Shown piece by piece: positions 43,976-52,371 of a stretch of DNA of 64,000 nt (position 1 is the first letter of the stretch; every line of letters starts with the position of its first letter). The notes below the pieces were generated by a model, which saw nothing but the letters and a program-made list of their open reading frames with translations, searched no databases and was not told where the DNA came from. This stretch comes from Paenibacillus durus ATCC 35681 (GTDB lineage: Bacteria > Bacillota > Bacilli > Paenibacillales > Paenibacillaceae), in NCBI RefSeq assembly GCF_000993825.1, contig NZ_CP011114.1:1302001-1366000 (forward strand). Reading direction: 5' to 3'. Position numbers and translations under genes: made by a program.

Positions 43976-44570
43976 GGAATATGCATTTGTGCAGATTATG
44001 TTCTCGTCGTCGGCTGCGGTCCGCAGCGGCAGCTTCGGCCTGTCCCGGCGCGAGGTGATGAAGATTCTGAAGCTGGAGCCAGGGGATGAGCAGGGATTTG
44101 CTTCTTTTGTGAAAAGGGTGAATCAATCGGTAGCCCGCTATTACAGGCTTATCTATGATGAGCGCAGAGACCGGGCGGTCGTGCTGATTCATGTGCCCGC
44201 CAGACAGGCGAGAGAGCTGTTGTCCTCCGAGAGTCTGGCTCTACTGATGTTTATTTTTTATCACCAGGAAGTGCTGCAAAATGATTACACCCTGTTTACC
44301 CAATTGCTGGAGGCGTTCGGGCATGAATCGCTGGATGTAAGGCGGAAAATCCTGGCGAATCTCGATACGCTTATCAAGCTGGGCGCCGTGTCCCGCTATG
44401 AGAATCCGTCCAATGAGGAAGCCTATGCCCTAACCGCGATCGGGGCGCGGCTGTTCTCGGATTCCTATCTGAAGCGGTTCGCGGAATTCAGTCATTCCCA
44501 GCAATTGAATATGGACGATGTGCTGAAGTTTTTTAAACGCTACAATCTGGAGGCAGGTGAGGGATATTGA
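43890..44570 (+). CDS. jetB: Wadjet subunit JetB (MukE-like)
   Basis: 226 residues of winged-helix type, with AGGAGGAG just before the ATG. Features such as LSRREVMKILKLEPGDEQGF and FTQLLEAFGHESLDVRRKIL fit the KITE/MukE-like subunit that dimerises and binds the JetA kleisin. It overlaps jetA at its start and jetC at its end (TTGA), so all three are probably translated in a coupled way. Confidence 0.85.
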   Translation: MSLEEPESLHSNLPLGAMERLSAVLSPDEEYAFVQIMFSSSAAVRSGSFGLSRREVMKILKLEPGDEQGFASFVKRVNQSVARYYRLIYDERRDRAVVLIHVPARQARELLSSESLALLMFIFYHQEVLQNDYTLFTQLLEAFGHESLDVRRKILANLDTLIKLGAVSRYENPSNEEAYALTAIGARLFSDSYLKRFAEFSHSQQLNMDDVLKFFKRYNLEAGEGY

Positions 44571-47500
44571 ACCCCTGGGCGCTGGAATTTAGCGGCATCC
44601 GCGATTTCTCGGATACGAGGCTAGAGTGGGGCGGACCGGAAGACCATGTGCTGATCGGCGGACCGAACGGCTCGGGCAAATCAACGATTACGTTCTGCCT
44701 GGGAGCAGTGCTGGCTTCCACCAAAGTAGATTTAGAGGGACTGCGTTCCCGCAATCTGCCGCCGGACCGTGTGTGGCGGGCGACGATTCAGCTTATTTTT
44801 GCCAACATCGGAACAAGTCCCGTCGACGCGGCCGCGTACATCGGCTTTCGGCTGAATCTGGAGCAGAAACCCGGCGATCCCTTGCGGAAGGAATACTTTA
44901 TTTGCGAGGGCAATGAGCCGTGGAAATGGAATAAAGAGACCCGCTATACGCCGGGAGACAGCACGAACCATCTTCATGAGTACCGGCATCAGCTCCAGCA
45001 TAAATACAAAGTGGACCCGGATGCCTTTTACCTGATCTGGTATCAGCAGGATGTGAACCAATTCGCTGTGATGCGGCCGGAGGAGCGTTTCCGTATTTTC
45101 AGCGAGATGACCGGTATAGAGCGGATGCAGCACAACTGGGAAAAGGTGAAGGAGGAACGCAAAGACGCGCAGTCGGCGCTTCAGACCGCTGAAAGCAACC
45201 AACATTCGCATAGGCTGAACCTGGGCAACTGGCAGCAGGAGCGGGACCGGCTGATCAGCCGGAACGAACGGCGCAGGCTTGGTCTGAAGAGCGTACTAAC
45301 CGCTTCAGCTGCCCTTGAGCGGCTGTACGGCAGGGAGCAGGAGCTTCTGAAGGAGCAGACGGATGAGCTTGAAGAGCGCCATACGGATGAACTGGACCGC
45401 CGGATGAAGCTGGAGGAAGAGCATCAAGCTTACCTTAAGGAGCTGGAAGAAAGAACACGGCGCATGGAAGAACTAACCCGGCAGCTTGAGGAAGTGGAAG
45501 GCGAAGCGTCGAAAGAGCGGGCCCTGCGCGGGCAATTGAATGACGAGTACCGTCAGCTTGAAGATATTCTCAGGGAGCTGGACAAACAGATGCGGGCGAT
45601 TCCCTACTCCAGAGCCGAGGTGGAAGAACGGCTTGCGCAGGACCGGGCAAAGATGGGGGATACGGAAGCCAAAGGCCGGGAGACGGAGGAGGCTTACAAG
45701 GAGGCGCAGACGCATCTGGACTGGCTGGCCGCTGAAATCGGCAAGTTGGAGTATGCCCTGGAGGAAGACTTCCGGAGGCTCGGCGATGCCAAGAAAATGC
45801 TGGCCCAATACGGGGGAAGCGCCGCTCTCGAACGGGAAGCGGAAAGTCTGGAAAGCAAGCGTTCTTCCCTGCGTGACAGCGGGCGCGAGTTGGAGCTGAG
45901 CATCCGGTCGCTTGCGGACGAGCTTGAGGCGTTGACCAAGGGAACCGGGATGTACAGCTTGAGGCAGGAAGCGTCTATCCGCCGTCTGCGCGGCAAAGGT
46001 ATGACCGTCTATGCTCTTCGCGATCTGCTGGAGATGGATGAGCATATTCCGCTGGAGCGGGAGGATCAGCTCGAAGCTGTTAAATATACGCTGTTCGTGG
46101 ATGCAAGGGGCTTCGCGGCTCCGACGGATGTCTACCATGTGGAGCTGCCTTCAGTGGTACCGGAACGAACGGCGGACGAGCTGGCTCTACTTGGACTTCG
46201 GGTGAAAAAGGATCTCGACGACCAGACCTACGCTGCGGCCCAGAAAGCGTTGTGGTGGGTCGGGGAGCTGGTATCCGGCTCCGATTCTTCCAGGCCCCGG
46301 CTGAAGAATGGCCAGCTTGTCGATTCCCTGGGTCGGAGAGGCCCGCAGGAAGACAAGCGGTGGATTCTTAACCCGCGCGGAATCAAGCTGCGGGCGGAGC
46401 GCGCCCGGCAAGAGCTGGGGAAGCTGGAGCTTCAGCTTGAAGCCGTCCGCCGCAATCTCGCGGAATGCGAGGAACGGCTGAATCTTATCCGTTCGGTACT
46501 TCAGCTTATTAAAGAGGCGGAGACGGTTGTGGGCGCCGTCGCCGAGCGGGATTTGCGCGGGCGCGAACTGGACCGGAAGGCCGGAGAGCAGAGGAAATGG
46601 ATGGACATCCGGAACCGTTCTGCCGAAGAGCGGCAGAGATTGAATCTGGCGTCGGCCGAGCTTGCGGTCCGGCTTGAAGCTCTGGAAGGCTACCGGCAAG
46701 TCTACGACCGCGCCGATCAGGAAAGCTCGAAGATCGAGCGGTTCGGGCAGCTTGGCAGAGAGCTGGAAGCCTCCGGAGAACGGCTGCAAGGACTGGAGAG
46801 AGAGCTTCAGGACCTGCTCGCGGAAAGCGACCGGCTGGACCGCTCGTTGGAATCGACGAAGAGGCGGATCAGGGAGAAGCACCAGTACATTGAAGAGTCG
46901 AAAAAAGCGCTGGAGGCGCTGGGCAGGGAGAAGCAGGAGCAGTTTGAGCGCCTGGAAGTTATCCAGGAGAACCGCGCTGCGGAGCGGCAGTTCTACAGCG
47001 ATTGGACCGATCGCCTGCGAGTGGTATATGCCGGGCTTCTTGAGGAGTCCCCGGATTTTCCCGACGTACCGGACTGGAATCCGGCGCAGGCCAAGTCGCA
47101 TAAGGAAGACGCCCTTGTTCAGCTAAACCTGGCGCTGGGCGAAACCGTCGACGAGAACGCGCTTGAAAATTACGAGAAGGTAAAGCAAGAGTTTGAACGG
47201 GGCGAGCAGGAGGTGCAGGACGCCCGCATGCTGCTTCGCCAGCTTGAGGAAAGTCTTGCCGAACTGGAGGAGAAGCTGGTCAGCACGACCAATTATGAGA
47301 TCAAGCGGGTGGGCAGCCGGTTTGTCCGCTACATGGACCAGTTCTCGTTCGACGGCGAAGTGAGCTGGGACATGCAGGAGATGAAGCAGGGGAATATCAA
47401 GTATTACCTGAACATCAAAGCCAGAAAGCAGGGTCACCGCGGCCCGCTGGAGGAAGTCGGCATGAAAGGCCGGGGCGGACGGGTCGGCAAAGGGGTGTCG

Positions 47501-47800
47501 GGCGGCGAGGAATCGCTCAGCTCGCTTCTGTTCGCTCTCGCGCTGCTGAAGACGATTCAGGCGGAGCCGGGATACATCGTGCTGGACGAATTCGACAGCG
47601 CCCTGGACGAAGGCAGAAAATCCAAAGTATTCGCGCTGTATGAGCAGGAACTGTCTAGAAAAATGATTATCCTGTCTCCGAAATCCCATGAATCGGATTA
47701 TTTGCGGCATTTTAACGAAGCGTTTGTCGTGTATCATGACGCAAGAATCCCGAAAAGCGCTGTAATTAGAATTAAGAAAAAAGCTGAAAATAAGGTCTAA
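44567..47800 (+). CDS. jetC: Wadjet SMC ATPase JetC (MukB-like)
   Basis: 1,077 residues. The start is TTG at 44567, overlapping the jetB stop. Walker A is GGPNGSGKST (31-40). Heptad-rich coiled coil occupies about 210-440 and 620-930, interrupted by a hinge region (about 470-600). The ABC signature SGGEES and Walker B YIVLDEFDSALDEG lie near residues 985-1025, followed by a switch His in SPKSHESDY. MukB-like SMC dimers extrude DNA loops; in Wadjet this selects small circular plasmids for JetD cleavage. A terminator directly follows. Confidence 0.92.
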   Translation: MNPWALEFSGIRDFSDTRLEWGGPEDHVLIGGPNGSGKSTITFCLGAVLASTKVDLEGLRSRNLPPDRVWRATIQLIFANIGTSPVDAAAYIGFRLNLEQKPGDPLRKEYFICEGNEPWKWNKETRYTPGDSTNHLHEYRHQLQHKYKVDPDAFYLIWYQQDVNQFAVMRPEERFRIFSEMTGIERMQHNWEKVKEERKDAQSALQTAESNQHSHRLNLGNWQQERDRLISRNERRRLGLKSVLTASAALERLYGREQELLKEQTDELEERHTDELDRRMKLEEEHQAYLKELEERTRRMEELTRQLEEVEGEASKERALRGQLNDEYRQLEDILRELDKQMRAIPYSRAEVEERLAQDRAKMGDTEAKGRETEEAYKEAQTHLDWLAAEIGKLEYALEEDFRRLGDAKKMLAQYGGSAALEREAESLESKRSSLRDSGRELELSIRSLADELEALTKGTGMYSLRQEASIRRLRGKGMTVYALRDLLEMDEHIPLEREDQLEAVKYTLFVDARGFAAPTDVYHVELPSVVPERTADELALLGLRVKKDLDDQTYAAAQKALWWVGELVSGSDSSRPRLKNGQLVDSLGRRGPQEDKRWILNPRGIKLRAERARQELGKLELQLEAVRRNLAECEERLNLIRSVLQLIKEAETVVGAVAERDLRGRELDRKAGEQRKWMDIRNRSAEERQRLNLASAELAVRLEALEGYRQVYDRADQESSKIERFGQLGRELEASGERLQGLERELQDLLAESDRLDRSLESTKRRIREKHQYIEESKKALEALGREKQEQFERLEVIQENRAAERQFYSDWTDRLRVVYAGLLEESPDFPDVPDWNPAQAKSHKEDALVQLNLALGETVDENALENYEKVKQEFERGEQEVQDARMLLRQLEESLAELEEKLVSTTNYEIKRVGSRFVRYMDQFSFDGEVSWDMQEMKQGNIKYYLNIKARKQGHRGPLEEVGMKGRGGRVGKGVSGGEESLSSLLFALALLKTIQAEPGYIVLDEFDSALDEGRKSKVFALYEQELSRKMIILSPKSHESDYLRHFNEAFVVYHDARIPKSAVIRIKKKAENKV

Positions 47801-47814
47801 AAAGACTTGAAGTT

Positions 47815-47847
47815 AACGTCTGGGATGCGGAAACCCAGGCGTTTTTT
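47815..47847 (+). terminator. Terminator of the Wadjet operon
   Basis: AACGTCTGGG and CCCAGGCG arms followed by six T. The T-run directly abuts the next promoter. Confidence 0.85.
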
Positions 47848-47848
47848 G

Positions 47849-47877
47849 TTGACTTCAGCTGCAAATTGGGCTACTAT
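47849..47877 (+). promoter_or_regulatory. Promoter of the small conserved gene pair
   Basis: TTGACT, a 17-base spacer and TACTAT, with the expected start near 47884. Confidence 0.65.
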
Positions 47878-47885
47878 AACCCTTG

Positions 47886-47900
47886 TTACTGACTTAGTAA
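47886..47900. promoter_or_regulatory. Operator-like palindrome and 8-bp repeats
   Basis: TTACT, five bases, AGTAA forms a perfect inverted repeat at the predicted transcription start. Further TTAGTAA units recur with an 8-base period up to 47916. The spacing resembles operators of the HxlR/DUF24 MarR group, but no such regulator is in the window. Confidence 0.45.
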
Positions 47901-47953
47901 TTTAGTAAATTAGTAAATGTGGAACATTTAAAAAGGGACAGGTGAACAAAAAA

Positions 47954-48433
47954 ATGAAAATTCCGACAACGCTAAAGCATAAACCGGTTATCGTATCCGA
48001 GAATTACGAGAATGTGGATGGCAGATATGCGAATCAATCGGACGCGAAGGGATTATCGCTCGGATTGGCTCAGTGGAACGACCGGGGGAAGGTCGATATT
48101 TCCGCCAAGGTGTGGCGGCATACGGGAGAGAAGTGGTCCAGACAATCGGAGGAACTGCCGCTTCACCGGGTGCTTGACCTTGCCATTCTGGTAACCAGAA
48201 GCATGGTCCATTTCCGGGAGGCTTACCGGTATCAGAATCTGTATGATCCCGAGAATCCGGTGATTGACCGCGTGGGTCTGCAAGGGGATGCGATGACTGT
48301 ATCCGTATGCACGGACAACGACAGAATCAACGAAGATATCAAGCTGTTCAGCCAGGCGCTGAGCGATGACAGCGAACTGATCGGCGAGCGTCTAAGTACG
48401 CTGTCCCGGATTTTGAAGGAAATGAGCTACTAA
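47954..48433 (+). CDS. Conserved hypothetical protein (DUF6530-like)
   Basis: 159 residues from the ATG at 47954 (AGGTGA seven bases upstream). The sequence MKIPTTLKHKPVIVSENYEN and SDAKGLSLGLAQWNDRGK recall an uncharacterised family I associate with DUF6530; that name is from memory. No catalytic motif, signal peptide or membrane segment is seen. The region PLHRVLDLAILVTRSMVHFR is helical. It is probably co-transcribed with the GIY-YIG-like gene 46 bases downstream. Confidence 0.75.
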   Translation: MKIPTTLKHKPVIVSENYENVDGRYANQSDAKGLSLGLAQWNDRGKVDISAKVWRHTGEKWSRQSEELPLHRVLDLAILVTRSMVHFREAYRYQNLYDPENPVIDRVGLQGDAMTVSVCTDNDRINEDIKLFSQALSDDSELIGERLSTLSRILKEMSY

Positions 48434-48479
48434 AGTTGTCCTCCAAGATACCCGATTTAAGAACGAGGGAGGAAATACA

Positions 48480-48869
48480 ATGTCTCTGGATAAGCAAAAG
48501 AAGAAAGAGCTTGCCTCGGCATACGCGCAGTCGTTTCGGCCGATGGGCGTTTACCAGATACGAAATGTGAAGAACGGTAAAATCTTGGTGCTCGGCAGCA
48601 TGGATCTGACCGGGGCCAAGAACCGGCTTGAGTTTTTACAGCAGACGAATATTAACAACATCAATGAACTGAAGCAGGACTGGAAGGAATACGGCGGCGA
48701 CAGCTTCGTATTTGAAGAACTGGATCAAATCAAGCCGCGTGAGGAAATCTTGAACGACATTTCGGAGTTAAATGAGTATCAGGAAGAAGTGGATGCGCTG
48801 CTTGAGCTGTGGATTGAGAAGCTGCAGCCCTTTGGGGACAAAGGGTATAATAAGCCGAAGCGGAAATAA
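48480..48869 (+). CDS. GIY-YIG-like protein
   Basis: 129 residues. MGVYQIRNVKNGKILVLGSM matches the start of a GIY-YIG fold (GVYQIRN... then Y-V-G-S) but with VYQ for GIY and LVLGS for YVGS. The catalytic Arg helix may be TGAKNRLEFL. A Glu/Asp-rich C-terminus follows. Such short proteins in Bacilli are annotated as GIY-YIG nuclease family, though activity is unproven. GGGAGGAA lies before the ATG. Confidence 0.75.
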   Translation: MSLDKQKKKELASAYAQSFRPMGVYQIRNVKNGKILVLGSMDLTGAKNRLEFLQQTNINNINELKQDWKEYGGDSFVFEELDQIKPREEILNDISELNEYQEEVDALLELWIEKLQPFGDKGYNKPKRK

Positions 48870-49036
48870 TATAACATCTGCCGAAGCCGCCTGGCCCGGG
48901 CGACAGATTACGCGCACTGCATGAAGGCTGCTCCAGTTCATCTCATGACTTGTGGGCAGCCCTTAGCAGTTTACAGGAAGCGAATGTCTAAACCGGTAAG
49001 AAGTACGAGACGAGATTAGAAGTCAGGTCATGTTTC

Positions 49037-50212
49037 TTACTGCTGCGGAGCGGCGGGTAGTATATGCGTATACTTAACGATTTCATGTCCCGTATTATAC
49101 GTAAAAGTCAGTGTATCTCCGCTCCGTCCGGCAAACCGGAGAAAATCCCCCAAAAACCACGGATCGCCTTCCTCGATTTCCCGCTGCCGATCCGCATCGA
49201 AAAATTCCCGGTACAGCAGCGTGCTTGCTCCGGTCGAGCGGTCGACAAGTGTCAGCAATCCGGTATTGGAAGGACGGATCAGCGCGACATCTGAATAGAA
49301 GGCTTCTACGTGATAGAGCGTATCGGCGTTTTGGGTGGCGTCTGCATTCATTAGCTTGGCCAAATCGACCGTCTCCGCCACATTGCCTGTGCCATCCTCC
49401 ACAAGCCGCAGCGTTCTGCCGTCGCTCAGCAGCAGCTTCCCGTCAATCCGGGCGGCAGGCTCCCCAAAGGAAGCGCGGCCAGCAATTTGTCCTTTTCGTA
49501 TGACGGCGCCATTTCTTAGCACAAAGGTAAAGTAGGCTGTATTGACATGCGGCTCGCCGTAAATATTGCTGATGCGCAGAAGAAGCAGACCGCCCGATGT
49601 ACGCTCAAATGTAAAGTCGACGACATCAAGATTGGTGCCGAGATCGGCGATTTTAACCTTTTCGCCTTGCCGGGATGATTCATACAATTCCCCGGTATCA
49701 AGCGAAACGGAATATACGGTACCCTCGAACGTCTCCGAATAACTGCGGTATAAATGTAGTCCGTTAGCTAGAAACGTGCGCTTCTTGTCATCCCAGCGGA
49801 CGGTGCCCCCTTCGAGCGCTTTTACCATAAACTTCACTGGAATATAAAGCTCCTTGTTATAAATAAAAGGAACACCTCCGATGCTGACAGCCTTGCCGTC
49901 AAGCACACCGGTTCGGCTCCCGACCCGAACTGTGAAGCTTTTCTCCCAACCGGTAAATTCGGCGCGCTTATGCGTCTGATCCCACGTGATCTTAAGCCCG
50001 GCTATCAGGGCTGTGGAAGCGGCCAAATAGGCGACGCCATCCTTGATGATGGCATTGCCGGATGATCCCATCGTCAGCGTGCCGCCGTTTGTGAACGTAA
50101 GCTGAACGTATGCGGGTACCGCCTCCGCTTGCGCCGTTGAGGGAGGAAGAATGCCGCCGGAAAGCAGCAGCGATGAGACTATGGCACTGATGAATAGCAA
50201 TCTTTTTTTCAT
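49037..50212 (-). CDS. Secreted protein with copper amine oxidase N-terminal domain
   Basis: 391 residues from the ATG at 50212 (AGGAGG ten bases upstream; the TTG at 50221 is too close to it). A signal peptide is clear (KKRLLFISAIVSSLLLSGG, cleavage after AQA). A stalk domain of the Cu_amine_oxidN1 type covers about 35-140 (IPVKFMVKALEGGTVRWDDK). It is followed by a beta-rich region that may be a small propeller. These stalk domains are common in Paenibacillus exoproteins and have no oxidase activity themselves. The ligand is unknown. Confidence 0.82.
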   Translation of the reverse strand: MKKRLLFISAIVSSLLLSGGILPPSTAQAEAVPAYVQLTFTNGGTLTMGSSGNAIIKDGVAYLAASTALIAGLKITWDQTHKRAEFTGWEKSFTVRVGSRTGVLDGKAVSIGGVPFIYNKELYIPVKFMVKALEGGTVRWDDKKRTFLANGLHLYRSYSETFEGTVYSVSLDTGELYESSRQGEKVKIADLGTNLDVVDFTFERTSGGLLLLRISNIYGEPHVNTAYFTFVLRNGAVIRKGQIAGRASFGEPAARIDGKLLLSDGRTLRLVEDGTGNVAETVDLAKLMNADATQNADTLYHVEAFYSDVALIRPSNTGLLTLVDRSTGASTLLYREFFDADRQREIEEGDPWFLGDFLRFAGRSGDTLTFTYNTGHEIVKYTHILPAAPQQ

Positions 50213-50293
50213 GAAGATCAATCCTCCTTTCTGTTGTTGATTGACTGCCCTTTAACGCAATGAGGCCACTTTTTTGAGAATGATGAATAGGGT

Positions 50294-51118
50294 CTATTCC
50301 TTAATTTTCGGGAAACTGAAAATGTATTCAATATCTCCAATGCTTTGATTACTAATGGTGAAGTTATGTGTAAAAAATCCCCCTTTCTCCAAAGTCTGAT
50401 TATCCGTTATATCGGGATTAATTTTTTGGATCTCATTTTTTAATACCAGCCACATCCCCAAATCAATATTTGAAAATTCGACCTTTTGACCCAATGTATT
50501 TCTTGATTCAATTCTCATATTGACTTCATATTGTGCCTCTTCCATTTTTAAAAATCTGGGGAAAATACCATAATATTTATCAGTTGCAGATTGTTCAGTT
50601 ATTCTCATTTCCCTTATTTGTTGCAGAGGACCTTGGGTCAGAAAACGATCATCCTTTAAAACAATGAGTGCCCCTCCTCCATTCATGGATTGCTGTTCTG
50701 AACGAATTCGAAAAGTATCAATAATCGATTTTAATGGGATAAAGACGCTGTTTGCCTTCATAACAGGATTAGTATCCATTTCTTTTCTTTCACCATTTAT
50801 GTAGACGGTTTTAGAGTTCAATTTTAATTTTAACGATTGCTCTCCCGATTGAATCACTGCTGTTTTATTTAAAGCATCATATGTTGCTTTTGCTCCAAGC
50901 AATTTTGTAAATGAGCGTAAAGGCACCATCGTTCGATTATCGTCATCAATGTAAGGAGCTTGAGGCGTAGTATACAGCAAATAAAAACCATTAATATTAA
51001 GTAAAATCTGCTGTTCATAACTTATATCCCTAGTATAACTTTCTGCATGAACGGGGTTGTTAATCGTAAGCAAAGACGTAATAAAAACGATCAGCAAAAA
51101 CGTATTTCTTATTTTCAT
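50294..51118 (-). CDS. Secreted copper amine oxidase N-domain protein, AT-rich
   Basis: 274 residues from the ATG at 51118 (GGAGAA nine bases upstream). The signal peptide ends at HAES. The stalk domain has DDDNRTMVPLRSFTKLLGAK and SKTVYINGERKEMDTNPVMK with VFIPLKSIID. The gene is clearly more AT-rich than its neighbours, with long A/T codon runs, which suggests separate acquisition. It is in tandem with, and the same architecture as, the gene at 49037. The C-terminal half is unassigned. Confidence 0.8.
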   Translation of the reverse strand: MKIRNTFLLIVFITSLLTINNPVHAESYTRDISYEQQILLNINGFYLLYTTPQAPYIDDDNRTMVPLRSFTKLLGAKATYDALNKTAVIQSGEQSLKLKLNSKTVYINGERKEMDTNPVMKANSVFIPLKSIIDTFRIRSEQQSMNGGGALIVLKDDRFLTQGPLQQIREMRITEQSATDKYYGIFPRFLKMEEAQYEVNMRIESRNTLGQKVEFSNIDLGMWLVLKNEIQKINPDITDNQTLEKGGFFTHNFTISNQSIGDIEYIFSFPKIKE

Positions 51119-51215
51119 TTTAAAATTCTCCATTATATGAGATTGTTTTACAATTTACTCCATCCATAATTAGACGTATGCTTATATAAAAAGTTTCTAT
51201 TTTTGGCGGGGAGCT

Positions 51216-51256
51216 GAAGAAAATAGACCGTGTCCCCTTGCCGGGACGACGGTCTA
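51216..51256 (-). terminator. Terminator of the carbonic anhydrase gene
   Basis: On the minus strand AGACCGTCGTCCC pairs with GGGGACACGGTCT, ending in ATTTTCTT. Confidence 0.7.
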
Positions 51257-51275
51257 ATGCTTTTTAATACGGATG

Positions 51276-52106
51276 TTACCCCTCCGTCTCAAGAGTCCGG
51301 CCGTCAAGCGGCTGAACCGGACGGTTATCATGCGGGAAAATGCTTCGGAAAGCGCCAATCTGCGCCTCGGACCATTCGACCGGCTGCTGAAGCAAGATCC
51401 ACTGCACCCCTTCGGTGCATGGCGGCGTCGTTAGCGATCCGTGATAGCGGTAAGAGTGAAGATCTCCCGGCAGGAGAGCCTTAAGATCGAATTTACCGTC
51501 AATTGCTACTGCTTCTTCGCTCTCTTTCTGGGGAAGCCGGGACCACAGTTTATTCAGTTCCGCGTTCTCCGCGCCGCCGTTAATCAGGACGCCGAGCACC
51601 GCAGTATCTCCATCAGCGGTCTTGTGAACGAAATGCAATTCCATCTCATCATGCTTGCCGCCTACTTCATGCTCGCTTGGCAAATGAAAGTGGAACTGCT
51701 TCAGCGTATAGGTCTTTCCCTCCAGAACAATGTGGTTGTTCTCCCCCGACACATTTACCTGTATCGTATGGCCGTTGTTGACGAGAGACACTTCCGTAGG
51801 CGAATAATCGACTTCCACTGGAGAGAGGCTGGTATCCTTTTTCACATCGGCAGCCTCAATATCGATGGGCGATTGTTCCTTTCCCACCTTACAGGTCCCG
51901 AAATCTTCTTCAAGTTCGCCCCAATGTTCAGGTGATGTCTCTCCCTCATACGACCAGTGAACCTTAGCGGCCTGGGCCGCTTGCGTGGGCGGATGGCTCT
52001 CCGTGTTCTGTAAGGTTTGCTCCTTCTCCGCGCAGCTTGCCAGCAGTCCCATCATCAATCCGCAGAGCAGAAGCCGGGAATACGGTTTCATTAAATTCAT
52101 TCTCAT
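51276..52106 (-). CDS. Alpha-class carbonic anhydrase lipoprotein
   Basis: 276 residues from the ATG at 52106 behind GGGGGAG. The lipobox is LLASC, so it is anchored outside the membrane. The zinc ligands are the two His of QFHFHLPSEH and the His of ELHFVHK. The active-site Glu and Thr region is SLTTPPCTEGVQW. It hydrates CO2 to bicarbonate at the cell surface. All catalytic residues are present. Monocistronic. Confidence 0.93.
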   Translation of the reverse strand: MRMNLMKPYSRLLLCGLMMGLLASCAEKEQTLQNTESHPPTQAAQAAKVHWSYEGETSPEHWGELEEDFGTCKVGKEQSPIDIEAADVKKDTSLSPVEVDYSPTEVSLVNNGHTIQVNVSGENNHIVLEGKTYTLKQFHFHLPSEHEVGGKHDEMELHFVHKTADGDTAVLGVLINGGAENAELNKLWSRLPQKESEEAVAIDGKFDLKALLPGDLHSYRYHGSLTTPPCTEGVQWILLQQPVEWSEAQIGAFRSIFPHDNRPVQPLDGRTLETEG

Positions 52107-52287
52107 TTCTCCCCCCCAAAAAATTGTGTATTTATTCAAAATCCATATCATTCTATGTTATGGGAAAAACAGGAACAAGGGTATGCGGGCCCATTTCGAG
52201 CGGTAGTCGACTCCGGCAGCGGATGAAGCCATAGCTTGCGGTCTATTTTAAGTTCCATAAGATAGAAAAGCCTTTCATATTTATGCA

Positions 52288-52336
52288 CAAAAAAGCTGCC
52301 TTAAGTCCTTTCATAGACTTTAGAGGCAGCTCTTTT
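52288..52336. terminator. Bidirectional terminator
   Basis: AAAAAAGCTGCC and GGCAGCTCTTTT arms with a further AAGTC/GACTT stem. It ends the A-type flavoprotein gene on the minus strand. Confidence 0.8.
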
Positions 52337-52371
52337 ATGATAGCATAGACAAGCTGGCAGCTTGCTTTTTG

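Noticed and set aside
47894..47916. Possible CRISPR-like or iteron repeat (8-base period)
   Set aside because: Units are only 8 bases without spacers, and no replication or cas gene is nearby; treated as an operator candidate.
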